The notes under the pieces are model-generated. The model made no database searches. It saw nothing but the letters and a program-made list of their open reading frames with translations, and was not told the origin of the DNA. Below are positions 11,970-23,333 of a stretch of 64,000 bases of DNA, piece by piece. The DNA lies in the NCBI GenBank assembly GCA_022453515.1, contig JAJNNY010000034.1, forward strand, positions 186,001 to 250,000, given 5' to 3'. How positions within the stretch are numbered: the stretch's first letter is position 1; each line of letters starts with the position of its first letter. This stretch comes from Astrocystis sublimbata (taxonomy: Eukaryota; Ascomycota; Sordariomycetes; Xylariales; Xylariaceae). Made by a program: the position numbers and the translations under genes.

Positions 11970-13614
11970 GTTGGATATGGGAGTAGTCAAAGTGAGACTG
12001 AGTTGAGTCTGGGCTGAAGAGAAGTGATGTCTGAGGTGAAGAGGTTGATGTGATGATGAAGGAGAAAGGGAACAGGAACTTGACGAGAGTCTGAGCCGTC
12101 ATTTATACACATTTCGAGAGTTGATAACTAGGGTCTAGCAAAGACCAGAACGTCAACTAGTGCCGGATTCGTCCGCCGTCGTCCCAGTGCATGTTGTCGA
12201 CTAACGAGAACCTGAAGTCCTAGTTCGTTTAATCCCCCTGTGGTGCAAACTCTAGGCATTCTGGATACCCTCGCTTCTTGTAACGCTGACAACATACAAA
12301 GAAAAGCGGTGTTTACGCATAGCCTATTCCATTCCTTGGTTGATGACTTGTACCTTTCAACTGTGCTTGTCCAACGTTTGACCTACCTTGTCCAATAGAA
12401 CAACAGCCCACATCAAGCCATTAGTCCCACCCGGTTACTTATTGAATAGTGATCCAGGGCGCTTCAAGCATTAAAGGGCGTGTAGCAACATGACTTCATG
12501 ATCATCCTCAGCTTTCGTTAAAGAAACCATGTTTCACACGCTATAATAGAACCACGTAGTGGGCTTTGGTGGAGAAATAGACTGAACAGTATGTCCTCCG
12601 GAGACGAAGTCCTATGAGCTCCCAGCCCTTTACGATCTCAAGTTTTTTTGTGTTCTTGGCTGCCTCCAACAATTACCTAAACGAGAGAGAGAAATTGCGT
12701 TTCTGGTGGTTGACGGCCCACTTCATATAGATGCCAAGTCAAGTCGTTGCCGCCTTTTCGGTGACACAAATTTTGAGATGTCGTTGCCGGCTGAGCCTGG
12801 TACGAAACATGATTACACAACTACCCATGACTATATTGAAAGGTAGACCATTGTCAACTTACCGCCACTTATAGTTTTTGATAGAGCCGGGGAAGTTCAT
12901 CCTCAGGCACGCCGACGGTAAGCGACCAATCAATCAACCCCCCTGGCTCTCGGCAGCGTCAGCACCAATATGCTCTCCCCTGTAATTACCCTGTGTATGC
13001 GCTAGCCCCAGACTTGCTCGCGATGGCTAGTTCTTACATAATTGATCTGCCAAGGAACTTCAACAGGCCTTTTGGCTGGCTTCAACCAATAGGACGGCTC
13101 GCCTAGTTTAAACTTTACGCCGTGCATATGGCCCTTGCATGCCCGTCTGTGACCTTGACCCCGGGTGCCCGGGTCTTAATCACGTGTTATGCCGCTGATT
13201 CTGACCTTGGACGGCAATCGCCGCGCGAACTATTTTTAATTCATGTCTTTCGAAAGGCGCAGAGATCGTGGTGGCCATTCAACAAGTCTTGGCCTCTAAG
13301 CCAACCGCTTCAACTGCAAATGAACCAATCGAGATCGTAATACAGGTATGACAACATTGCCTCATTCATGCTATTATGATACGATCTATATCAGCGATAT
13401 GCAACATGAAGAAGATGTGGTCATGCATAGCATAATTAGTTTTACGTAAGTTGCTGTAATTATCATTATACAACACCGTGGAATATTGGTACATTGCACA
13501 AATCTTCGAAGTAGCATCATAGTTTGTTTGATTGGATTCAACATGTTAAGCATATTTTCTGTGAAGAAATGCAGTATTAAGTCTGAATAAGAAGTGATCC
13601 ACCCGATCACTTGA

Positions 13615-13850
13615 TTAAATCAGCATGATAAGCTCTCGGCGCGGATTATCACACGTCCGAGAGTAATCATCTACGGATATCTGGTCACTCGTATTGACAC
13701 GTCGGTACACCGTCCTCTGCCCGATGTTCAATCTCTCCACAAGCAGCAAAGTATAGGAACATTCCGGTGGCAAGTCAGGATTGGCATACTCACTCAAGTG
13801 TCTGATGAGTCCGACATAGTCAATGCATCAATGTCTGTCTCTGGTGCCAA
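13615..13850 (-). pseudogene. Possible C-terminal relic of an unknown protein
   Basis: On the minus strand a frame of about 60 codons reads with ordinary protein composition and ends in RRELIMLI followed by a stop. It contains YTLLLVERLNIGQRTVYRRV, an amphipathic pattern unlike chance translation. The frame continues upstream as CIDYVGLIRHLSEYAN, but an in-frame TGA precedes it and no start or upstream exon could be joined. It may be the end of a decayed gene. I cannot name the family. Confidence 0.28.
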
Positions 13851-14648
13851 TAACGATACGAAAGCAAAGTCGAGGGACAGCTTAGGATATATGAGTAGAT
13901 CTAAACATTTTAAGCGACAAATACCATAATATTCGACCCTTGAGTGGCTTTTGGACCCTATACTACCGATTCAGTTGATCTCTCATGAACAGCTAGCGGC
14001 ATGCAGACGGAGATCCATAGCATACAGGCTGCCAGCTAAAAGGTCGATTGGGTTCCATCGAGGCGTAGGCAAAACGGTAAACAGGCTTAGTTGGGTTGCT
14101 CTATTACAGTAAGCTTTTCAACTACGGCTGCAGCCTGCTCTCTGTGCCGAAAAGATCCAAATTACTCAACAACCGAGAACTCGATTTGCTCCAATTCCAC
14201 GGAATTATTCAGCAGTATAATAGAGAAGTTGGAGGGACCGCTTCGTGAATACAATCCCGTGAAAGAGCCCTGTTGGGATGCAGGACGATACGCTGTCACG
14301 ATTATCGAGATATGAGGTTGGAAACACCTTGGCACTCTAGATTCCAAAAAGAAAACAGCTCAACGAACATCGACAGAAAGGCAGGGAAAGTGGATAGAGA
14401 GTGGCAATTTAGCTTCAGTTGTCAGAGTACTAAGGAATTTACCTACACTGAACAGTGGCACCCCTAATGGCGGCTGGAAAGCAAAATTTCCAGTTAAGCA
14501 TGCAGGTTAATCAAGGACTAAAATCAGGAGGCATCTCTTCCACTAGAGCAACAGCGCGTGCTTTGAGTGCATAAAATACACACATAAGACGACGAATGAA
14601 CCCGGCGTGCCTGCCCCTATTCGCGATCTTGGCCAGGAGTTCCACGAT

Positions 14649-14706
14649 GGAGGGGTAGTTACCCCGCTATTCCCCAAATCGAGGGGTAATTACCCCACTA
14701 TACTCC
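14649..14706. repeat. Duplicated GGGGTA..TACCCC palindrome
   Basis: Two near-identical units lie side by side: GAGGGGTAGTTACCCCGCTAT and, 31 bases later, a unit with GGGGTAATTACCCC and ACTAT. The second core is a perfect 14-base palindrome; the first has one mismatch. No gene starts nearby. Confidence 0.75.
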
Positions 14707-15479
14707 AATTCATTGATTCCTATCACCTTTCTTATCAATGAAGTATTACAAACACTTTCACTAGATCGTGTGAAGTTCATCGCTGTCACTTGCGTGTCGT
14801 TTTGTCGATCCGCTTCTTGGGCTTGGGCACACAACGTTGTTGGCCCTACGAGACCTTTGCTGTGCCATTGCCCCTCTGTTATGTCAGCCACTGCACGATC
14901 TTCTTCTCATCTTGTGCATTTACACTCATGTACAATCATATGATTTGGAACATTCTGAGCACTTCTTCCTCCTAATAGCACTCAGTAAACAATAACATTT
15001 TGACTGGCATTTTCTCATTTGGCGAATTGAAGCCCGGAGAGACGAGGGAGTGGTACTGCTGAGTTGGCCAGTGTTAATGTACTCAAGGCGATACGCTCAC
15101 GCTCTACGTTATTACAGTTTGATGATTGCTGGCGATTAACTATTGATATCGCACACAAGTAAGGTATACAATGACACTCAGAGGCTTGAAAGCAGCCCGT
15201 GTGGAAATATGAGTTAGAAGACCGGAAAAATATATAAGAAAGCTAAAATAACGGGAATGGAAGCGAACATTAATTGCTACTGACACCAGGTCCAATAGTT
15301 CCAGCAACGCGAAACAACTCCTTTATAGAATCCCAAATTTGCTGTTTATCGGCAACTTCTGCCAACTTGACCCAGCCCGTAGAAAAAAATGTCACTATTG
15401 CCGAGCGCGCGATATAGAAAAGCCAACGCGAAATAAAGAACGGAAAAAAAACGTGGTGAGCCAACTCCATTCCAATCAT

Positions 15480-17910
15480 TCAAGGAAATGTAAGTGTCTT
15501 CGTCTTCGCCTTGTTGAAGCGTGGGCCATGATCCATTGAGGCTTCTTTGTCAGGCAAGGTATTTGCCTCCGTCTGCGAACCGGGACCTTCAGTGGTGAGT
15601 CTCTCAGTGGAGATATCAGTGGGCTGAGACTGGGGGGGTTCGTTTGACTGTATCTCTGTTGAATGGATCGATTCGCAGGTAAAGGACCCTGGATCTGACG
15701 TATTTTCTGCTGGTATAGTTGCATGTGCCGTGTCTGTAGCAGCGGTCGTGCTACTCGTATCATCAGGTCGCTCTGCTTGGGGTAATTGGTCGTTCTCCTT
15801 TTTCGGTGCACAGAGAGTTGGGTGTTCCAAGTCAGTGATGTTAAGGCAGCCTAGTAGCTCGTCTTCTCCAGCCACCGGGATGTCCTCAGCACATCTTGAC
15901 CAAGTGGCTAAGTTCAACTCCTCCTGCACTAATCTTTGTAGCTGCAATGTCCCGTTGGTTGTCCATTCTAAGTGGGCGTACTGCTTGTACCCTTTCCTGT
16001 ACAAGCACTTGGGTACAGGTTCCAAGAGGTACGAAGTTAAGATGATCAATAGGCCGATGCTAAACGTGAACACAAGGCCGAAGACACTAAATGAGCCGTA
16101 TGCCGTACTTCGGATTTTCTAGAAGGTAATTAGTATAATGAAGCTTAAGGAGTGAAGTGGAATGGTGATGTACTTGGCTATTGCAAAGTTTCTGCAAAGC
16201 AGGCGAGGTAAAATTCTGCCAGGACGATTGGCGAGAATCAGCCGCTGTGTGAAATGCTGTGTCCAGATGTGCTGCTCGCTGCACAGCAAGGTAGATGTCC
16301 CAAATATGGTTTACGTCCAGCTGCCATTGATTTGATGGCAATAAGCCTTGATATCCGCCGGCCAAACTCCTTTGCGATACTAATGCCGTTGGTCCGAGCT
16401 GATTCAAAACACCCATAGTACTTGCTGGCAGCTTCGCGAAGAAGTGAGTAGCGAAATACAGAAGACGGGCCAAACGCTCTGTATGAGCAGAACCAGATTC
16501 AACAGCAGCAAGGAATTCAGAGAACGTGGTGTTGAAAAACGGAGTAGCGCCTGCTAATGCGTCAGATAAGCCACCTAATGGACCGCACCCGCTACTCCCT
16601 GGAAACTCGGTATTGCATAGTTGGAATTGGTCAATACAACCCAAAGGGATAGCTGGTTCTGCAGGGAGGTAATATTGATGGGTACCAGGTCCTTCAGTAC
16701 CAAAAGTGGGATCGGTGATCGGATTAGGTGATGTCTGGCACCACTCATCAGATGTTGGAGACCCATAAACCACTCCGTTCCCTGAAAGGAAGTATAAGCA
16801 GGCATCAGCATCTTCCCGGAATAAAGCCTTAATAGGGAGAAAGTCCGAATTGGAGGGGTCAAGCGTCCTGTTTAATACACTAGATTAAAATCCACTTCCC
16901 GGTCATCAGTATTAATTAAAGAAATACCAAGGTCAATTGGAGTTGTGGAGGCCTCACTTTATTTCGTAGTTTGTCTGAGACAAAGTCAAATCTTCCGATA
17001 ACACCCGTTGGTATTGATATTGCAGTGAATTGGCCCTGAACAGGAAGTCTAGACCAGGAAGGTTGCCATACTCGTAGGATGTGACATTATCAAAATCTAA
17101 AGTTTTCTCCTTGGTGTATCCCTTTGTTTTTAGGGGTGCGCAGTTAAGTGTTTTCCTCAACAATACCCGTTTGTCTGGAGGGGCATTAAGACCGAAATGC
17201 TCGTGAGTGTCTAGAAACCCGGTGTCGAGGAGTATGTTGGACGATTCTTTTCGACAGATTTCTTCTGCGAAGGGGCATGTAGCGTTGAAATCGACAGTAG
17301 TAGGCAACCGCCGCATGGTGAAGCGACTGCAGCCAGCCATCTCTTTGGGCTGTGAATAGCACTGCTAGGCGTAGTTCGCAGCATTGCTGGTCATTTCAGC
17401 AAAGTATGCTATCTGGTCATTGGTAGGTTGACCGAACAAGCGTCCACAGTGAGAGTTGCTAATCAAAACTTCATCGCCGACGGCAGATGAAATTCGCGAG
17501 GAGAAACTACCGGCTATTGTAAATGAAATGAGTAGTAAGGCTGCAGTCGTGGCGGCAACAGCGGCGGGGACCATGCGTGTACGACGTTTTGTGGAACGGC
17601 TCGCCCAAAGTAACTGGAAAAGTTGGGCAAAACTATTTTCTGGCGAGGATGAGTTACGTAGGACTGCCTGTCGTTGGTGGTAGGCAGAAGTTTGCGGAGC
17701 GGATGTGGAAAAGTGCCTGTGGAAAGCGAAACGGAAGATGGACCATGTACGAGTCGCTATGAAAGCAATAAAGAACGCTGTAAAGGCAACCAGAAGGTCT
17801 GAATCTTGTCGCGTGAGAGTGAGAGTTGCCCCCATAACGCTCCCACCCCGAGACCAATTGGTCCAAAACCCTAGATAAACAGGGTACTGATCTGAAGAAC
17901 CTGTACTCAT
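15480..17910 (-). pseudogene. Fungal membrane protein with large ectodomain, interrupted by TAG
   Basis: Exons on the minus strand are 16958-17910, 16174-16867 and 15480-16118. Both introns keep phase and use good signals (GTGAGG..ACAG, GTACAT..CTAG). The joined frame is about 761 codons. The N-terminal half has hydrophobic segments (LVAFTAFFIAFIATR near residue 50 and AAVAATTAALLLISFTIAG near residue 140). It is followed by a Cys- and Asn-rich ectodomain with LDTGFLDTHEHFGLNAPP and FLSGNGVVYGSP, then a membrane segment (FTFSIGLLIILTSYLLEP) and a polar Ser/Thr-rich tail. This layout recurs in many Sordariomycete proteins of unknown function. Codon 182 (17365-17367) is TAG in the middle of conserved NYA-stop-QCYS. 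No splice alternative removes it without losing conserved residues. Everything else is open, so the lesion looks recent, or it is a sequencing error. Confidence 0.75.
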
Positions 17911-19480
17911 GACTAGACTCGTGATGATTGTTCCGATAATTATAAGAATATCAGTGAGATTGTATAATATGACGGGCAAGAGATAGGTATAAGACGATTA
18001 TTTGAAGGTTTAAATATATGGAAGAATAGACCTGTTACTGCAGATGAGATACAGGTCTCACAATAGGGGCTTGAAAGGCAGTCCTTTCTCATGTAGGCTC
18101 TGACTTCGTATTTGCTTGCAGTCCTTCACTATATTGTCGTTTGTGTCACGTAGCATATGACCCGGGTCCGATGACTTGGGGGCCTAATATGTAGCTATTC
18201 GCCGAATTAAGGTGAAGTTATGGTCAATTTTACAACGTGATAGGCTACTTTACTGGCTTGAGTTGATGGATGGGTGCACAACAACCTGCCTCACTTTTGG
18301 AACATGCAGCAATAAGGCAGCTAAGTATAACCCGAGAAGTAGCATTGGCTTCACTTTCGGCCACCGTACTGCGACCTGCCTGGATTATACTATATGCAGT
18401 GACTAACAAGGTGGGGTTGACTCAAATTCTCCGATCATCAAGGTAGCATTCTATGCATAGGCTATATGTTGGCCAATAGCGACGCGATGCTGGGATATCT
18501 GATATCTGTAAGATGAGTTAGAGTAGTAGGGCTGTGGCAATGAGAGGGCTGAGCATACATTGAAAAAATCGCTGAGAGGTGTGATCTAGTCACCATAAAA
18601 TGGATGGCATCTCGAGTACAGCGCACTACTGACAACACATTGGAATATTATGTATGTCATGTTCAAACAGGACAACCTACTTTGATGACCTCCAGTGACG
18701 TTTTAAATCAACAATGCAGCCTGGAAACTTTAAAGCCTATAGTCGAGTCAATTCATTGAAATGTAGTATTCGGTATCTTCAGGAAGTCAAGCAGTGTCAC
18801 AAGCGTCAAGGGCCGTGAGAAATAAGGCTAGGTAGGTACCTGGCATTCACTAACAATGGGGAGCTAGCCCGGTACAAGCAGTGATAGACACGTCATTCGC
18901 CCCAGTAGGTGTGTTGTTGCTTTTGGGATTGTTGTACTACATAAAAACGAACTAAGGAGAACCGGTGTAGAAGGACTTTTAGCACTAGAGAAAAAGAACC
19001 TATAAATAAATAGTCCTTCCTTCCTAGCGTCATTGATATTGTAGCATCCAAGGCTAAGGCTAGGCCACTCGATTCATCTGTCCTACATCCACCTTTAGGG
19101 TGTGGTCAATTTACTTCATTTCATGAGAGGACTTATCAAGCGTCTTGAAATAAAGGCGACAACTATCGCCTAGCTGCGCAAGCGTTGGAGTCTTTTGGGT
19201 AAGATTGGTTGGATCTTATCAGCCCTCAGCTTGCGGAAACCTGATGTGATGTGACTGAAATAACTGGACAATTGGGCAGGAGATCATACAATGTATAGCG
19301 ATGGTTGACATCATCATGAGAGTTTATACGCGAATCCTGTTATACTTATCATAATTCCGGACCACACTTAGACCGGTTGCAAGATTGACGAAGTAGTGAT
19401 ATTTTGGTTACATGCGTATAAACAGATCAATTAGTATGATGCAGAGTGGTTCCGCCGTGTCTCTTACTTGCTAAATCTCA
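17911..19480. other. Gene-free spacer left of the cluster
   Basis: About 1.6 kb with no supportable frame. The 18212-18406 (+) frame has no recognisable domain. The spacer separates the membrane-protein pseudogene from the enoyl reductase 3' end, so I take it as the left edge of the biosynthetic cluster. Confidence 0.5.
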
Positions 19481-20639
19481 TTATAAGCGTACTACAAGCT
19501 TCTGTCCTCTTACATGACCTGATCTCAATAATTCCAGCCCCTTCATTATGCCTTGCCACTTGCCTGGCACCTCCCGCACCGGGTGAGCTCTCAATTGGTC
19601 TTCGCGAAGAAGGGCTTCAACCTCATTGCGCCATCGTGTTCCGAGCTCAACGTTTGCAGGATTTGCCTCTCGGTGGTACGCCCCTTTCAATTTAACCTCC
19701 CGACCGTACAGGACGTAAGTGATTGGTAGGTCCACCTTGACTGCTTTGCGAGTTCGATATTCCTCAGGTGCATACTCCAAGCTAGCATACCGCGGCCCTG
19801 CCCGCGCGAGAGCCTTGAAACAGCAGCTGATCGATTCAGGCGTCGTGATACAGTCGATAGCATGCCGGAGCGATCCTTTAGTATCATTGAAGATTGTCTC
19901 ACCGCAGTTCGATGAAGAGTAGGGCAGTGTCTGCGCTGCGCCGTAGCTCTGCACCATGGCTGATGAGGCTGGCGAACATGTCGCAATTGGCTCATAGCCC
20001 GACCTGTGTAGACGAAATGAGTTAGCACATTAGTACATTCCTCGGAATATCCCGACAGATATGTCATTGATAGACCTACTTTTCAAGAAGCTGGCAAGCC
20101 ATCGTTCCGGTCGCTGTTGCGCCGCCGTACACAAGCACGGGAATCCGAGTACCATCCGCGCGAACAGCAGCTGGCTTAGATGGAAGCCCGGTCAACTTCA
20201 GTGAATCCTCCATAGCTAGGGCTACTGTACCCCAACTGACGCCCCCCAAAGCTGCAGCATCGCAATAACTCCATGATTCTGGGAGCCGGACCAGGAGACG
20301 CGAGTCGGATATCAGGTATTGGGCAAAAGCTCCATTGTTGGGATTCCCGGGATTAGAGCCGTGCACACCACCACATACACGGTCACCGGGTGAAAACCCT
20401 TCGACGTCTGTATGAGTAGATACCACAGTCCCAGCAAAGTCAACGCCAATAATGGCGCCAGGTGTTGGATTCGTCTGCGGTGATTTGTAGTCTGTCGGAT
20501 TCAGTGCAACTGCTGTCACCTTGATCAAAACATCGTACGGCAACTCGCAACGTGGTATTGGACGATCTGTAGTTACTACAGGTACTCCTTTACCGTCAGG
20601 CGACTGTACGAGACATTCCATTGTATTAGAGACTGCCAT
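19481..20639 (-). CDS. Trans-acting enoyl reductase (LovC-like, MDR family)
   Basis: Stand-alone medium-chain dehydrogenases of this type reduce enoyl intermediates on highly reducing PKS and PKS-NRPS enzymes whose own ER is inactive. Two exons, 20080-20639 and 19481-20003, join in phase across a GTAGGT..ACAG intron to give 360 residues, almost the length of LovC. The GroES-like part has VTAVALNPTDYK and GVDFAGTVV; the nucleotide-binding part has VLVYGGATATGTMACQLL. Later blocks (AIDCITTPESISCCF, then the C-terminal KGLELLRSGHVRGQKLVVRL) match the family end. Zinc ligands are absent, as expected. The start is the first in-frame ATG; 21 codons upstream are open but lack ATG. It is divergent from the P450 and 6 kb from the PKS-NRPS. 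I infer that it partners that enzyme. Confidence 0.9.
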
Positions 20640-21521
20640 CGTAGGCACGGTAGATTTTCGATCCCGGAAGCGGACCACTCTCTTACCAGATGTCTCGGCC
20701 AATGCTTTTTAAGACGATACTCATCATGGCACCCCCGGCTTTCAGTTGAGAACTTGCAACGGAGGTCCCACTGCCGGCAATGGCCCGGTATACTCAATTC
20801 GATTCTCCGAGACGATGAATGCTGATCCTTGAGTATTGCATCGCAATAGTTGTAATCCTATAGATCATGTCTCCGGCACGCACTACCGAAGGTCGAATTT
20901 GAGAGACTACCGCGGATGTTACCGAGCTCCCACGAAGAAGACTGTGAGTGCCTGATGGCATAGGCAACCTACTGACTTGGAGACCAGACAAGGATAAGTC
21001 TGACTAATGCACAATCCGTATACTAGAGCGACCCTCAAGTCCATGATCTCAGCTTCTTGGCAAAGTAAGCCAGGTATAATGCCGACTTGTATCGCACGAG
21101 AGCGGTCAATTGATCAATAACACGTTGCAAAGGTCTAGGTTTACTGGAGACGTCTCATACAGGCCATTTTTGTTAGGCCAGGTATGAAACTAAATCATGT
21201 GAGATTGTTCCCCGTTCGGAGGCATAGCGTTTCGGCAGTGGGACCACCGACCGAATGACTGCATCAGGTGCCGAACGAGAATCGCAAATACCGTTAAAGA
21301 TACCTAGGTACGGATATTTCAGCCAACCTGACAGATAGTTGACTAGAGTACCTGAGGAGGTAGGTAGCTAGGTACATGTAGGTAGTGTCAGCAATAAGTG
21401 CAGCCGTCAGCAAGGAGTGGTGACAAAGAAGACGCGAATACTCGTCTATCTTTTTGTTGAAACCAACATCTGACAGTCAGAAAAGTGCTCTGACTCTCAA
21501 CTCGAGCGCAAACTACACGAA
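20640..21521. promoter_or_regulatory. Divergent promoter of enoyl reductase and P450
   Basis: The 882 bases between the two divergent starts should carry both promoters. A CGG-N11-CCG element lies at 21233-21249, the spacing preferred by several Zn2Cys6 activators. Additional TTCGG and CCGAA half-sites lie at 21214-21275. The cluster's own C6 protein is the natural candidate to bind, but this is inference. TAGGTACC-like motifs occur near 21304 and 21369. Confidence 0.4.
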
Positions 21522-23333
21522 ATGTTGACATACACTGTTGGAATCGCATTCGGCATTGCCCTTCTTCTGTACGTCGGGTACAGATGGGCTTTGCCTAAGC
21601 CCTTGCCGGGCATTCCGTACAATGTCGAAGCAACGAAGAACCTACTGGGTGACATTCCGGACCTGATGAGAGAGCTTTCTGAGACGGGCGACTTGTGCGC
21701 CTGGGTGCTCAAGCAGAATGTGAAGGTCAACTCTCCCATCAGCCAGATTTTCATACAGCCATTCTCCAAGCCGATCGTCCTGCTCAGCGACTGGCGCGCA
21801 GCTCGCGACATCATGGTCCACCGAACGCATGAGTTCGACCGCTCCAGCATGATGACGAGTTATTTTCGCGGCATCTTGAACCGGCAGCAATTTACACTGC
21901 AGACTGGGCCCGAGTGGAAGATGCACCGCCGCATCGTGCAAGACACCATGTCACCAACCTTTCTCAACAAAAAAGCCGGACCTGCGATCTATGCGCATAG
22001 CCTTGAATGGCTGAAACTATGGGAATTGAAAGCACAGCTTGCTGAGGGACGTCCCTTTGTGGCCGGTCAAGATATCTTCCGCGCTGCTCTCGACGGGGTT
22101 CTCGGCTTCGCTTTCGGTTCCCAGTTTGCCTATAGTGCGACTACACCGCAGCTTGAGGGTCTGGTCAAGATGTCATCTGGCGAGCGGCAGAGCTTTTTGA
22201 CGGGCTCACAGAGGGCTGGAGCGGATGCGCCGGTCGAGTTCCCCGAGTTTCATTTCAACGAGGGCCTTCGCTCTATGCTCCAGCTGTCTGAAATGATGGA
22301 AGAAGTGAAGAATGCGCCATCGGTTCCTATCAAATGGTGGTTCCTCAAACAAACTACAGCTTACAAGCGTCGCATGAAGAGCAAGGACGATTGCATCCGC
22401 GGTGAGATTGCGAGAGCGATCGAAACAAGAAAAAAGCATACCGAGGCTGCTGGCGAGGACGAGGAAGAAGAAGAGTACCCCTCCTGGATGCGCTGTGCAG
22501 TAGAGACCGTTGTCGACCGAGAAGAGCGTCATGCGAAGCGCGATGGCAGGAAGCCCGATTTCTTCGCTCCTATCGTGATGGACGAGATATTTGGGTTCGT
22601 CGTGGCGGGCCATGATACGATCAGCACTACGTTATCTTGGGCGGTCAAGTTCTTGGCAGATAATCCTCCTGCGCAAAGCCAGCTGCGAAAGTCACTACGT
22701 AGTTCACACGCTGCCGCTGTCGCGGAAAAAAGATTTCCTACGGTGGAGGAAATCACACAGACGTCTATTCCTTACCTGGACGCCACAATGGAAGAGGTGC
22801 TCAGGTGTGCTGGAATCGTGCCAATTGGCGATCGCGAAGCGCAGGTAGACACGGTCCTCCTCGGTCACCGTATACCCAAGGGTACGATTGTATGCTTCCT
22901 GAACAACGGGGCAGGAGTGCGACAGCCAGAACTAGAAGCGAATGAACAAGCCTACGGAAGCAAAGCGCAACATCTAGACCAGTATGGCAAGGCAAGACCT
23001 CCGTCTTGGGACAATGGGGATGTCGCATCTTTCAAACCCGAGCGCTGGCTCGTCAGTCGCAAAGATGCGGCAGCGCCAGGCAACGGTAAGCTGAATGAAG
23101 ATGATCTAGTCTTCGACAGCCAGGCCGGGCCATCGATGCCATTTGGGCTTGGGATTCGTGGCTGCTTTGGCAAGCGGCTGGCATATTTGGAATACAAGAT
23201 CTACTTGACCATGCTCATCTGGAACTTTGAGCTGCTTGAGTGCCCCAAAGAGCTCTCAAGCTACGCTGGGCTCATGGCGCTTGTGCACAAGCCGAGGAAC
23301 TGCTACGTGAAGTTGAGAAAGATTGAGTGTTAG
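21522..23333 (+). CDS. Cytochrome P450, oversized, cluster tailoring enzyme
   Basis: A single exon of 603 residues encodes a microsomal P450. An N-terminal anchor (LTYTVGIAFGIALLLYVGY) precedes the proline-rich hinge PKPLPGIPYN. The oxygen-binding helix has AGHDT at about residue 362. The ExxR pair is E425/R428, PERW follows, and the heme loop FGLGIRGCFGKR has the thiolate Cys548. All essential residues are present. The protein is about 100 residues longer than usual. The excess is an acidic insert (GEDEEEEEYP) ahead of the I helix and a loop rich in charged residues between ExxR and PERW. The gene shares a promoter region with the enoyl reductase and probably oxidises the PKS-NRPS product or a later intermediate; the site of oxidation cannot be predicted. 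Confidence 0.93.
   Translation: MLTYTVGIAFGIALLLYVGYRWALPKPLPGIPYNVEATKNLLGDIPDLMRELSETGDLCAWVLKQNVKVNSPISQIFIQPFSKPIVLLSDWRAARDIMVHRTHEFDRSSMMTSYFRGILNRQQFTLQTGPEWKMHRRIVQDTMSPTFLNKKAGPAIYAHSLEWLKLWELKAQLAEGRPFVAGQDIFRAALDGVLGFAFGSQFAYSATTPQLEGLVKMSSGERQSFLTGSQRAGADAPVEFPEFHFNEGLRSMLQLSEMMEEVKNAPSVPIKWWFLKQTTAYKRRMKSKDDCIRGEIARAIETRKKHTEAAGEDEEEEEYPSWMRCAVETVVDREERHAKRDGRKPDFFAPIVMDEIFGFVVAGHDTISTTLSWAVKFLADNPPAQSQLRKSLRSSHAAAVAEKRFPTVEEITQTSIPYLDATMEEVLRCAGIVPIGDREAQVDTVLLGHRIPKGTIVCFLNNGAGVRQPELEANEQAYGSKAQHLDQYGKARPPSWDNGDVASFKPERWLVSRKDAAAPGNGKLNEDDLVFDSQAGPSMPFGLGIRGCFGKRLAYLEYKIYLTMLIWNFELLECPKELSSYAGLMALVHKPRNCYVKLRKIEC

Larger units (their letters stand above)
11970..15479. other. 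Gene-poor stretch with relics
   Basis: About 3.5 kb without an intact gene. It holds a possible protein relic at 13615-13850 (minus) and a duplicated palindrome at 14649-14706, each listed separately. The remaining frames (13122-13340, 14091-14315, 14713-14943) are short, lack ATG starts or lack bias. Base composition is more AT-rich than around the housekeeping genes. Confidence 0.5.
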
